A stretch of 64,000 nt of DNA from Bacillota bacterium (lineage in GTDB: Bacteria; Bacillota; Clostridia; Saccharofermentanales; Fastidiosipilaceae), in NCBI GenBank assembly GCA_023420115.1, contig JAEZWR010000042.1:1-64000 (forward strand). Reading direction: 5' to 3'. The notes under the pieces were generated by a model. The model made no database searches, was not told the DNA's origin, and saw only the letters and a program-made list of their open reading frames with translations. This document shows positions 15,819 to 25,041 of this stretch, piece after piece (positions within the stretch are counted from its first letter, which is position 1; each line of letters begins with the position of its first letter). Both the position numbers and the translations under genes were made by a program.

Positions 15819-17312
15819 CTATAGTTCTGCCCTTACATCACTTATATATTTGGCTTCTTCTACAGATTTATCTGCATATGCCACTTTTCCTGATACTAGA
15901 GTCAATAAGCAACGACCCATAACTTTCATTCCCTCAAAGGGACTCGCTTTTCCTTTACTTAAAAATTCGGAAGAATCGACTGTATATATCTCATTTAGGT
16001 CATATAAACACAAATCTGCCACTTCGCCTATGTCAAAGGATCTTGGTATGCCTAAGTTGTTCCATGGTTCTTTTACTTCGTTTAGTCTAAATCTATCAAC
16101 ACTTCTAAAACTCATCATCGCAATGAGATGTTCTAGTGTTATGACACCAGTCTGAACAAGGTATGTGTAAAGTATTGGAAATGAAGTTTCCAGACCCACT
16201 ACCCCATTTAAGCATTCACCCAATTTTCTACTTTTTTCTTCTTCGGAGTGTGGAGCGTGGTCAGTAGCGATACATAAGATTTCATCATTTCTCAATGCGT
16301 TTATTAATTCTATTTGATCAAGCAAAGATCTTATCGGTGGATTCATCTGAAATCTACCTTCATCTTTTAGATTCATATCATTGAATATAAGATAATGTGG
16401 AGCCGTTTCGTATGTGCAATCTACACCTGCTTCTTTTGCCAATTTAAGGTGATTTACACTGGCTCTACTTGAAACGTGACAGACATGATAAGAGCCTTTG
16501 CAAGTCTTGCAAATTTCCAAATCTCTTTTGACTGCTTCGGACTCTGACAATGGATTATTTCTTTCCTTACCATTTAGCTTCGCATATATCCCATCATGAA
16601 CATTTCCTTTGCCAGATAGCTCATTTATTTCTGCGTGGGCAACTATTACTTTATTTACTTCCTTAGCAGCTTCAAAGGCTTCTTTCATTATAGCTGGATT
16701 CTGTACGCCCCTGCCGTCATCGGTAAAAGCTGCAACATAAGGTGCGAGAGCTTTTATATCCACTAATTCCTTACCTTCTTCGCCAACCGTAATGCTCGCA
16801 TACGGAAGAACATGGACTCTCGCCTGTTCCTTAATTAAGTTCAATTCAATTTCTAAATTTTTTAGACTATCTGGAACTGGGTTAAGATTAGGCATCGCAC
16901 ACACAGTGGTAAACCCACCCCTAGCAGCTGCCATGGATCCACTCTCTATCGTCTCCTTGTATGAAAATCCTGGCTCTCTAAAATGAACATGTATATCAGT
17001 AAATCCAGGGAATAGGTGCTTCCCCTCTGCATCAATTCTTATAATTTTATACTTTCTTAATTCTCTTATTTCGTTCTCTGTCATATGTTCGCAGAAAAAA
17101 AGCAGATCCCCTTTTTTTAGAAAAGAGTCTGCCTCTATATCTCTCAAGAAATCATTCGAGAATGTATTGTCTATATAATTATCGGAATTATTATTTAGGT
17201 CATCTCTATCAATTAAGCTAAATATTCTGCCGTCCTTAATACATAGGTCAGCGCTCAGCCATTTATCTTTATAATAAACTACAGCATTATAGAAAATGAT
17301 TATCTCTTTCAT
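15819..17312 (-). CDS. pyrC: Dihydroorotase
   Basis: This 497-residue amidohydrolase interconverts carbamoyl aspartate and dihydroorotate. The metal ligands are visible: DIHVHFREPG near residue 107, IVAHAE and CHVSS in the middle, and ATDHAPHS near residue 353. It belongs to the long class I type. It is about 60-70 residues longer than usual because the N-terminal beta-domain holds an extra polar stretch (about residues 35-90, including NNNSDNYIDN and EHMTENEIRELRK). It is the first gene of the visible pyr cluster and starts at ATG 17312 with GAGG upstream. No PyrR-type anti-antiterminator sequence was found in its leader. Confidence 0.93.
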   Translation of the reverse strand: MKEIIIFYNAVVYYKDKWLSADLCIKDGRIFSLIDRDDLNNNSDNYIDNTFSNDFLRDIEADSFLKKGDLLFFCEHMTENEIRELRKYKIIRIDAEGKHLFPGFTDIHVHFREPGFSYKETIESGSMAAARGGFTTVCAMPNLNPVPDSLKNLEIELNLIKEQARVHVLPYASITVGEEGKELVDIKALAPYVAAFTDDGRGVQNPAIMKEAFEAAKEVNKVIVAHAEINELSGKGNVHDGIYAKLNGKERNNPLSESEAVKRDLEICKTCKGSYHVCHVSSRASVNHLKLAKEAGVDCTYETAPHYLIFNDMNLKDEGRFQMNPPIRSLLDQIELINALRNDEILCIATDHAPHSEEEKSRKLGECLNGVVGLETSFPILYTYLVQTGVITLEHLIAMMSFRSVDRFRLNEVKEPWNNLGIPRSFDIGEVADLCLYDLNEIYTVDSSEFLSKGKASPFEGMKVMGRCLLTLVSGKVAYADKSVEEAKYISDVRAEL

Positions 17313-17691
17313 ACCTATTCCTCGATATCTTACTTATTGAAGCTCTACTTAGACAAAGTCATATATAGAACAACAATATAGTTTATGTAGCTAGAAATTA
17401 AGGAATCGTCCAGATATCGGATATAAGGTAACAAAAGACATCAGACGGAATTAAGAATCGCACACAAATATAAAATGTTTATTGCTACTACCCGTCTATC
17501 CAAGAATCTTCCTTAGCTCCCGGCTAAAATTTAAAGATACTTTTTAATTTTTCAAAGATTATCATATGTCTTTCTGGAAAACAATAGTAATCAAGGATTT
17601 TTTGATTTCTGTGTGAATTTGCAGATTCTTACTTTAAGTTTGCTAAATCTACAGTTTATGACATATGAATCATTCCAACTTATTTGTCTAT
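17313..17691. other. Leader and promoter region of the pyr cluster
   Basis: These 380 bases hold no ORF of credible coding character. They should contain the promoter and 5' leader of pyrC on the minus strand. I searched by eye for a PyrR-binding consensus and a terminator-antiterminator pair and saw neither. Confidence 0.5.
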
Positions 17692-17729
17692 TAAAAAAAT
17701 CGATGATAATAGTTGAACCATTGTCATCG
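17692..17729 (-). terminator. Terminator of an unidentified short minus-strand transcript
   Basis: CGATGATAAT (17701-17710) pairs with ATTGTCATCG (17720-17729) with one mismatch, and on the minus strand is followed by a run of T residues. It is downstream of a separate terminator that already ends the GH85 gene, so it implies another short transcript between them. Confidence 0.75.
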
Positions 17730-17861
17730 ACCTATATTTAAATTCTTATCTTCTTTGGGAAACGCCCCATTTATCTGCGGCTTATCTTGCTTATATATAT
17801 TCCATCTTTCACTTCCACTTCTAACGATATCGTTTTGTTCTAGGTCTAGAATAAAATCGTA
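17724..17861 (-). pseudogene. Possible 45-codon gene remnant ending in the 17.7-kb terminator
   Basis: The minus strand between the GH85 terminator and the next terminator contains an open frame without an ATG that reads like real protein (YDFILDLEQNDIVRSGSERW, then NIYKQDKPQINGAFPKEDKN). Its stop lies inside the terminator stem, as in compact bacterial genes. An ATG in another frame (ATGTTCATAATACGA) lies just upstream, so a one-base deletion could have broken a small gene of about 50 codons. A non-coding RNA is the other possibility. I recognise no family. Confidence 0.3.
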
Positions 17862-17961
17862 TTATGAACATGCAAATATTTTATTTAAAAAGCTTTCTAA
17901 GCTTTTAAATTTTTTATTTCACCCAAAACACAGCCCCCAAATAGCAACCCCAAAAAACGAA

Positions 17962-18001
17962 AAACGGAATGCAGCCGCAATAAGCAGACAACATTCCGTT
18001 T
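17962..18001 (-). terminator. Terminator of the GH85 gene
   Basis: AAACGGAATG (17962-17971) pairs with CATTCCGTTT (17992-18001). On the minus strand it is followed by TTTTCG and TTTTTTGG. It lies 41 bases after the GH85 stop. Confidence 0.8.
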
Positions 18002-18041
18002 AAAACTATAATGAATATCTTCTCAATAAGAGAGTATTCCC

Positions 18042-21000
18042 TTACTTAGAAACCTTTCTCCTTGCACAGACCAAACTACAAGATAACAATATAATCAAAG
18101 AAGCTAATATAGCAGTGTAGTCTTTTTCACCTGTAGCTGGCAGTGCCTGACGAGATGACTTATTTCCTCCACCTTTATTATTGACAAACTTACCTTTGTC
18201 TTTACTAGGCTCCTCTTTTGAAGACTCAAGAGTTTCAGAAGACGATTTAAATAACAAATTGATACTATCCGTAAGCCTCTCAATATTCTTTTTAAGCTCA
18301 TCTTCATCTCTTCGTCCCGAATTATAAACTAAAGTTGCTTCTTGAAGTGCTGCATGGAACTGATTATAAACATCCTCAGGATAGCTATTCTGCATTGGTA
18401 CATAGGCATTTCCCCTAGATATCAAACTAGCTAGCACAGCTCTCAGATTATCAATATCTTGACCATTTTCGTCACCACCTACTTCTGTTGGCTCCGTCGG
18501 ATTGGCAGGCTCTGTAACTTCAGTGGACTCGGTAGTTTCAGTTGATTCAATCGGCTCCGTAACCTCAGTAGTTTCGCTTGGTTCAACAGACTCAGTTGGC
18601 TTTGAGACATTCTCTTCATATGGATCAAAAAGGAAATTGTACGTCTTTATCTCAGCCTCAGCAGAAAACACATAGTGTGCTTCTTTATATTTCTCTCCAT
18701 TAGCCGTCTTATTTTCAAAAGCTAAAGAATGATCAATCAAAAGCTCTGTCATCTCAGGATTATTGGCAATCGCCTCTGCCAACTTATCTCTTATAAGCTC
18801 TCCATCTTTACCTTTGACTTCGATACTTCCAAGATACTCGTATCCTTCGATATCACTAGCATTCGAATCTTCTTTTCCCTCTTCAGCCACTTCTTCCCCT
18901 TTTTCTTCGTTTAGCGACTCAGCTTGTTTATCTTCAATATTTTCACCCTCGTTTGCTAACCTATCGCCGTAATGAAGATCTTCACGCTCGGATAATTTTT
19001 CGAGTTCTGTTGAATCAAGCTCAATCTCATTATTAGTAGCTCCCTTGTCATCAAGGTCTAAAATATCAGACACGTTTTTATCAGCATCTATTTCAGAATT
19101 TGAATCTTCAGAGACTTCCATCTCCTCATCAATTTCTGCCAAAGCTTCCGCTACATTTTCTTTCTCTGTATCTACTACATTTTCCGTAGCTTCTTTATCT
19201 TCCGCAGACAAAATTTCACTCGAGCTATTCAAACTCTTGTCATCGTCATCAGCAGTAACTAAATTATCCGCAGCGTCACGCTCAGCTACAGAGCGATCTT
19301 CCACACTTACTTTTTCATCTTCCATTGCCGCTTTTTCTTTATTATCGGCACTTATCTTTTTATAAATTTTAGCAGTAACAGTGACAAGCTCATCATCTTC
19401 TACACCTGTCTCCTTGAGTGACTCAATAAAATTCTTCAAGTTTTTCTCTGCTTCTTTCAAACTTTCTGCAGTTTGATTCTCATCATTTAGTGCCTGTTCA
19501 GCAGCTTTTATCTTTTCGTCCAAGTCCTTTAGCTTGTCTTCAGATAATTTTAATTCGTTAGTATCTTTCAAATTTGTCGCTGCCTCTATTGCTTCTCGCA
19601 AGTCTCTGTGCTCAGCTTTTTCGTAGATTTCAAATTGTAAATCTACGTTTTCTTCGTTCTTGAGTTCAAATATTTTGCTTCTGCTTTTGAGTTCAAAACC
19701 CAGCGGGGCTTTGTCTATATCAGCAACATATGTTCCTGTACTCAATTCTACTGGAGCATCTAGATATTCGATTTCACTCACTACTTTTCCACTGATGGGA
19801 TCTGTCAAAGTCAGCTTATGCTTATTCGCAGAATAAATTTTAGCTTCGGCATCAATAAAATGAACTGTCAAATTAGCCTGACCTTTCATAACGAATTGAA
19901 CTATCTGCCTATCACTTTCTTGTGAGCCTGGAGTTTGGATTGTGTAATAAAGCCTGCCGGCTTGTTTATTATCTTCGGTTAAGAATTGATTGTAGTCTAT
20001 ATCGCTTAAAGTTACTGGACCAGATTTTTCGATAACTTGTGTGAGCAAGGCTTCTCCCTCGCTCTGCTCTTTATAAACTCTAATTGTGCTTCCATCTTCT
20101 ATCCATGTGAAATCAAGTGTACCGAAACTTTCTTTTTCAGGATTAGGTTTGGCACTTACTGCATTAATAGGGAGCGGTGCTGTCTTTGGAAGTTCAGGCG
20201 TTTCAAACATTTGCCATTCATAAATACGAATTGCACCCCATGGAGATCTGCCGGAATCCTTGATTTCAAGTTTCCAATTTTGTGCAGTTATAGGTTCTAT
20301 TTTAAAATCGCTAACTGCATCTTGAATTGTATTATCTATATCTTTCGCTATCTTCCAAGTACCACTTTCATCTTGATACTGAATATTGAAAGATACCGTG
20401 TTCATATTTTTTGCTTCACCGCCCATCTCAGCATGCTCTATTCTCACTCGCTGAATAGTTTTTGGCGAGCCTAAATCTATAGTCATCCAACCACTGCCTC
20501 TATTACTTGCGCACCACTTCGAATTACCTTTTGATGTTCCGTCGAGAGCCTTGTCTGCTGGTTCAGCATCATTTGATGCCGACACGCCAGTTACAGTTGC
20601 GCCTAGTGCTACATTTTCTGTATCTACACGGCCGAGCATTGAGGCACTATCTCCAACATTCATTGGCCAGACAAAGTCTATTGAACTTTTCTCACCTTCG
20701 ACTCCATACTCATTAACAGGAGCGACTAATATTGAAGTTATATTGTCCTCTCTGGCATTTTCTTTTGTTCTAGTTATCTGTCTTATGTGGAAAAGATTAT
20801 TGACACTCTCCCCGAGGAAGATCTGTTCACCATCTTTGTTGACTTGATACACATTGTATCCTGTGGCACCTTCCACTGCTTCCCAAGATATTCTCGCCTG
20901 TGCCATATCACTATAGTCAAATAATTTCTCATCAACACGCAGTGCTGTTACTGACTTTAACTCTTTATTAATTTCTTCTTCGTTCGCATTCAAAATAGAA

Positions 21001-22736
21001 ATTTCACCCAAGTTGATTTGATATCCAGTCAAGGCAGTTTCATTCTTTACAACAAAAGCCAAAGCGTGAATCTTAGAGCCACTTAAATCAGCCAAAGATA
21101 TTTCCTCTGTCGTCCATTCGCTGCTACCTTTTAATGAGAATTCTTTTAATGTACTCGTTCTATAATCAGCCTCGGTAGATATTGCAACAGCGATATCCGC
21201 ACCTTCGCCACCCTTATAGGTCACCTTTAATCTGCTACTGTCCTTAACATCTAAGTCAGTCGAATAAAGCATAATTTTATTTTCAGAACCAGCATCAAGA
21301 TTTCCGTAGAATTTTAATGAGTTACCACCATACCAAACATTATCAAAATCATAAGCAGCCTCTATTCTGGAACCTTTTTGATCTCTTATCCACCATCTCC
21401 ATGTTGGCATGATGCTCTGTAAGGAACGGTTATGCCACTCACCCTTTCTAACTTCCTTACCATTCTTATAGAAATTTTTACCGTGGCCTGCGACAAATCT
21501 ACTTATAAACTTATCGCCGATTATCGATGACTTATCTGCGACAAATCTCGCCATACCTTTCCACTCAGCTGAATCATCTGCCTTTGATGGATCTCCTTGC
21601 GGACCTGTATAAAACATCTCTTCTTCCTTATAGAATTCGGATGGAGAAGCTGCTGAACCCATAGTTCCATTAGGTGCGTACAGTGCTATAGATAGTCTCG
21701 CTTGCTTGTTATTATCAAGAAGAGTTGGCAAATTCGAAAGTCTTGTCTTGTAGCCTCTTTGTTGCACCTCAAGTCCGGCATAAGCATCATATGGATCTCT
21801 ACCCAACCCATTCATCGTATTGACAGTTTCTTCGACCTGATACGAACCCCAGTTATAGTTCATAAAGAACTCATCAACTGCATATATACCGTCATCATCC
21901 GGTTTTACCCATATATCGTTCTTTGAATTAACGGCATTCTGATAATTGACACTGCCGCTGTTTGCCATGGAGTCATACCAGCTTATCTTAAGATCATGAC
22001 CTTTGGACTTTGCATACCTTTTAAAATGCTTGAGCATCTCGGCTAAATTTTTTGAATCCTGTTCAGTGCAGCCTGAGGTTTCCTGGTTAAAAAAGTACCC
22101 ATCGAAACCATAATAAATTGCAATATCCGCCATTTTCTCAGCAAATTCCTTACTGCACATTTTACGGAGTTCAGCAATTGAATCGGAGTGTCCTCCACCC
22201 CATGGAAAACCAACAGTTGCATATACAGGAACACCATTTCTGTGAGCAGCATTTACAACATCCGGTGACGGCAAGGCAAATATACCCTCATCTGTTCCAG
22301 CCCAAAAAATCAACGAGTCCAAAAGTTGCCAGTTATCAAAAGCATATACATTAAAATCATCTCCACCATTTGAACCAGCTTGATCGTGGTTCCACGACAT
22401 AATGGCACAGGATGTAATTCTCGCTTTTTCACTAGCAAGAGGATTAATTTTTACTCCCTGAAATCTTTTGGCAAGTGGCACAGTTGCTCTATTGTATTTA
22501 GCATCTGGATCCTTCTCCGGATCAAAAGCCATCATGGTGTCATACCTAAATGCAGGTGCTAATGGCAGCAAATTAAGCTTCCTATGATAAGCTTCATTCA
22601 CTTCGTCCGTTCCATCACCGTTTACAGCAGCATTAATCTCAACACTTCCTCTAAAAAAATGAGGAATCAGAGAAAAAGTCATTGCCGTAGCTAACAAAAG
22701 TGATACAACAGTCTTTCTTCCCTTTCTTAACATCAT
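18042..22736 (-). CDS. Cell-wall-anchored endo-beta-N-acetylglucosaminidase (GH85)
   Basis: This 1564-residue secreted enzyme cuts the chitobiose core of host N-glycans. The signal peptide covers residues 1-36. The GH85 barrel spans about 50-420, with the catalytic Asn-x-Glu in DGYFFNQETSG near residue 216, followed by WYDSM. A beta-sandwich follows (about 430-590), then an Fn3-like domain (590-690), a discoidin/F5-8 type C domain (about 705-843; SKWCASNRGSGWMTIDLG) and another Fn3-like domain. After FIVAR-like helices comes a very acidic stretch of about 150 residues (about 1140-1300), Thr/Glu/Pro repeats (TEPTEV, TETTEST), a FIVAR segment, and the LPATGE sorting signal near 1530 with hydrophobic helix and RRK tail. 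Sortase anchoring to peptidoglycan is expected. It has its own terminator and sits downstream of a solute-binding protein gene. Confidence 0.93.
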   Translation of the reverse strand: MMLRKGRKTVVSLLLATAMTFSLIPHFFRGSVEINAAVNGDGTDEVNEAYHRKLNLLPLAPAFRYDTMMAFDPEKDPDAKYNRATVPLAKRFQGVKINPLASEKARITSCAIMSWNHDQAGSNGGDDFNVYAFDNWQLLDSLIFWAGTDEGIFALPSPDVVNAAHRNGVPVYATVGFPWGGGHSDSIAELRKMCSKEFAEKMADIAIYYGFDGYFFNQETSGCTEQDSKNLAEMLKHFKRYAKSKGHDLKISWYDSMANSGSVNYQNAVNSKNDIWVKPDDDGIYAVDEFFMNYNWGSYQVEETVNTMNGLGRDPYDAYAGLEVQQRGYKTRLSNLPTLLDNNKQARLSIALYAPNGTMGSAASPSEFYKEEEMFYTGPQGDPSKADDSAEWKGMARFVADKSSIIGDKFISRFVAGHGKNFYKNGKEVRKGEWHNRSLQSIMPTWRWWIRDQKGSRIEAAYDFDNVWYGGNSLKFYGNLDAGSENKIMLYSTDLDVKDSSRLKVTYKGGEGADIAVAISTEADYRTSTLKEFSLKGSSEWTTEEISLADLSGSKIHALAFVVKNETALTGYQINLGEISILNANEEEINKELKSVTALRVDEKLFDYSDMAQARISWEAVEGATGYNVYQVNKDGEQIFLGESVNNLFHIRQITRTKENAREDNITSILVAPVNEYGVEGEKSSIDFVWPMNVGDSASMLGRVDTENVALGATVTGVSASNDAEPADKALDGTSKGNSKWCASNRGSGWMTIDLGSPKTIQRVRIEHAEMGGEAKNMNTVSFNIQYQDESGTWKIAKDIDNTIQDAVSDFKIEPITAQNWKLEIKDSGRSPWGAIRIYEWQMFETPELPKTAPLPINAVSAKPNPEKESFGTLDFTWIEDGSTIRVYKEQSEGEALLTQVIEKSGPVTLSDIDYNQFLTEDNKQAGRLYYTIQTPGSQESDRQIVQFVMKGQANLTVHFIDAEAKIYSANKHKLTLTDPISGKVVSEIEYLDAPVELSTGTYVADIDKAPLGFELKSRSKIFELKNEENVDLQFEIYEKAEHRDLREAIEAATNLKDTNELKLSEDKLKDLDEKIKAAEQALNDENQTAESLKEAEKNLKNFIESLKETGVEDDELVTVTAKIYKKISADNKEKAAMEDEKVSVEDRSVAERDAADNLVTADDDDKSLNSSSEILSAEDKEATENVVDTEKENVAEALAEIDEEMEVSEDSNSEIDADKNVSDILDLDDKGATNNEIELDSTELEKLSEREDLHYGDRLANEGENIEDKQAESLNEEKGEEVAEEGKEDSNASDIEGYEYLGSIEVKGKDGELIRDKLAEAIANNPEMTELLIDHSLAFENKTANGEKYKEAHYVFSAEAEIKTYNFLFDPYEENVSKPTESVEPSETTEVTEPIESTETTESTEVTEPANPTEPTEVGGDENGQDIDNLRAVLASLISRGNAYVPMQNSYPEDVYNQFHAALQEATLVYNSGRRDEDELKKNIERLTDSINLLFKSSSETLESSKEEPSKDKGKFVNNKGGGNKSSRQALPATGEKDYTAILASLIILLSCSLVCARRKVSK

Positions 22737-22793
22737 TCTTTCCTCTCTTCTTTATACTCACCATTTTTTACTTTTTGTATTCAGAAAAAATGG

Positions 22794-22833
22794 TAAAAAA
22801 AGATAAGAGACAAGTTGAAACCTATCTCTTATC
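22794..22833 (-). terminator. Terminator of the solute-binding protein gene
   Basis: GATAAGAGA (22802-22810) pairs with TCTCTTATC (22824-22832), followed on the minus strand by TTTTTTT. A second inverted repeat (CCATTTTTT…AAAAAATGG, about 22761-22793) lies between this and the GH85 start. Confidence 0.85.
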
Positions 22834-22850
22834 CTTATATCACTATTTAA

Positions 22851-24581
22851 TTAGGAAATAATTCCCATTTTTTTAGCACGTTCTAATCTCTTATTGTCTA
22901 TCTCAACAAGTTTCTTAAGACCTAGCTCATCCAATTCTTCAACTAGCATATCGATATTTTCTATATCTTCTTCTCCTAAGATTAAACTTGCTGCAATTTC
23001 TTTGGATCTCGTATCCAAATCCGTGCTTAGCATTCTGATTTCTTCCATTTCTTCCTCTTCTGGAACAGGAAGATAAATATTTTTATCCGTTGGTACATAA
23101 TCAGGCCATGTCTGATATTTATCCTGATATGCATATTTGTCTGGTTTCAGAGTAGCATCATCTGATACGAATGGTGGATAGCGTCTCTTGGGGAAACAAC
23201 CACCATTTGCCCACAGATAGTCACCCATTACAATACCCTTATCATAGGCTTCATCATACGCATCGTGCAAGGCAATCGGTAAAATCCTTGGAAGATCTCC
23301 TTCCATAACATAGGTTTCACCCTCTATTCCTAAATATGTTAACTCTGCGTAACGATCAGAAGAAAGCATATCGAGCAATCTGGCATTAGCATCGTCATCT
23401 GTAGCATGTGATGTAAATGACCATCTGCCCCATGACATAGTACCTGGTTCAACTGTAATCAAAATAGGATCGTTTTCGGTTCCTTTGAGTGGGTCAATTG
23501 CAAGATAGTTTGCATCCTTAACACCAGCTACAGAGGCCTCACTCCAAACAGCCATCGTATAACTGTAAATCATCGATGCCTTGTTATTCTCAACATTCTT
23601 ATTTTCTTCTGTAGAACCAATAACTTGAGGATCAATTAAGCCTTCTTCATATAATTTATTGAGGAATCTAAAATAATCTTTTATTCCTTCTTGATGCCAC
23701 GGAGAAACTATATCTGCCTTGCCATCTTGTATTCTCAATGACGAAAGAGAATTGCCGAGTCCAAACCAATTTGATACGCCATTGGCAAAAATACTAAAAT
23801 CAATAGTTACAACTTCATCTTTGCTTCCATTGCCATTAACGTCATTCTCTTGAAAAGCTTTGAGTGCAGCCTCAAGTTCATCTATGGTCTGTGGCATTTC
23901 CATACCAACCTTTTTCAGCCAATCCGTCCTTATTTGTGCATTGAGCTGTGTTCCACTTTTCTCAGCCTTTGACTTTTGGATCTGTGAAATCCAATAAACT
24001 GAGCCATCCTTGAAGGTGTTTAACTTCCATGACTGATATCCTATTCCACCTTCTCCGAAAAATTTCTTGGCTGTGCCATCTCCTAACTCTGGCAAATTAG
24101 CAATATTTTTAATTTGTCCACTCTTAGCCATATCCAAAAGTGTCGCATCGCCTACAGTGTTTGTATTAGCAAAATCAGGCAAATCTGTACCAGTTGCTAA
24201 TCTCGTTTGGATAGTGTTCTTATATTGCTCATCTGATACGGTCTCAATATCAAATTTGATTCCAAAAGAAGCTGCTAATTTTTCAAATTCATCCCAGATG
24301 TGATATCTGTGTCGTTCTGAGAGTTTAAATTTACCAGTTGATCCTTCAGGGGCCAAAACGTGCAAAGTCTTAAGTTCACCTATGTCCTTTGTTCCAGCTG
24401 AATCTTCAGCATCCGTACTTTCTGAACTTACCTCAGTATCTGAGCCACTCTCTTCACTTTCAGCCTGTTCAGTACTAGCAGATTCCGATGATTCGCTCTC
24501 TTCTGCATACAAGGCAGCAGGCAAAATCAACAAAGCTGCTAGCGAGCTTGCGATTACTGTCTTTAGTTTTCTTCTTTTCAT
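22851..24581 (-). CDS. Extracellular solute-binding protein (ABC sugar type, YtcQ/LipO-like)
   Basis: This 576-residue exported protein resembles the large family 1 binding proteins that capture oligosaccharides for ABC importers (WISQIQKSKAEKSGTQ; IRTDWLKKVGMEMPQTIDEL; FQENDVNGNGSKDEVV, a calcium-site-like loop). The signal peptide (KTVIASSLAALLILPAALYA) ends in AxA-type cleavage rather than a lipobox: there is no Cys near it. A Ser/Glu-rich linker of about 40 residues follows. Most relatives in Gram-positives are lipoproteins, so the way it stays at the surface is unclear. No permease or ATPase genes are adjacent. ATG 24581 has AAAGGTG upstream. It lies just upstream of the GH85 gene but has its own terminator. 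A role in uptake of glycans released by that enzyme is inference. Confidence 0.85.
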   Translation of the reverse strand: MKRRKLKTVIASSLAALLILPAALYAEESESSESASTEQAESEESGSDTEVSSESTDAEDSAGTKDIGELKTLHVLAPEGSTGKFKLSERHRYHIWDEFEKLAASFGIKFDIETVSDEQYKNTIQTRLATGTDLPDFANTNTVGDATLLDMAKSGQIKNIANLPELGDGTAKKFFGEGGIGYQSWKLNTFKDGSVYWISQIQKSKAEKSGTQLNAQIRTDWLKKVGMEMPQTIDELEAALKAFQENDVNGNGSKDEVVTIDFSIFANGVSNWFGLGNSLSSLRIQDGKADIVSPWHQEGIKDYFRFLNKLYEEGLIDPQVIGSTEENKNVENNKASMIYSYTMAVWSEASVAGVKDANYLAIDPLKGTENDPILITVEPGTMSWGRWSFTSHATDDDANARLLDMLSSDRYAELTYLGIEGETYVMEGDLPRILPIALHDAYDEAYDKGIVMGDYLWANGGCFPKRRYPPFVSDDATLKPDKYAYQDKYQTWPDYVPTDKNIYLPVPEEEEMEEIRMLSTDLDTRSKEIAASLILGEEDIENIDMLVEELDELGLKKLVEIDNKRLERAKKMGIIS

Positions 24582-24925
24582 ACGGTTCACCTTTCTATTG
24601 AAACCAAATCGTACTTATATCGAGCATTAAAGAATGCTAAATACCTAAATTTTATGTGGTAGAGAACTTGCATAAAACTAACTAACAAATTTAGATATAA
24701 ATTTTCTCATATTAGCTCCAATCAAAAGCACATCCGCGCAAATTCTCTCGCTTGGCACTTTGCACAAGTTCAAAGTATCTTATAGAACTTTTTCATAACA
24801 CAATATAACACAGCTCCAGCTAACTTGTATAAAATAAGACTTTATTTTCTCTTTTTTTATAGAAATATTACCAAAAGTATCATTTGTAAATCTCAAACTC
24901 AATTTCTCTTTAATATTCAGAATAT
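24582..24925. other. Intergenic region upstream of the binding-protein gene
   Basis: About 340 AT-rich bases without an ORF. It should hold the promoter of the minus-strand binding-protein gene; I could not pick a convincing promoter or catabolite-control site. Confidence 0.45.
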
Positions 24926-24972
24926 ACAAAAAGCAGGTGAAATCCCTTTACAATAAAGTTAACTCACCTGCT
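24926..24972 (-). terminator. Terminator of the Gfo/Idh/MocA gene
   Basis: AGCAGGTGA (24932-24940) pairs with TCACCTGCT (24964-24972), followed on the minus strand by TTTTTG. Confidence 0.8.
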
Positions 24973-25041
24973 ATCTCTCCTATCTCACAAATAAAGAAAA
25001 AACTTATCTTTAAATATCTCGCCTAAAAAATTTATCAAAAA

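Noticed and set aside
17313..17700. PyrR-type attenuator before pyrC
   Set aside because: No PyrR-binding consensus or terminator/antiterminator pair was found in the leader on the minus strand.
17713..18003. 96-codon plus-strand ORF after the GH85 gene
   Set aside because: It runs through two minus-strand terminator hairpins and has no ribosome binding site; the opposite strand gives a better explanation.
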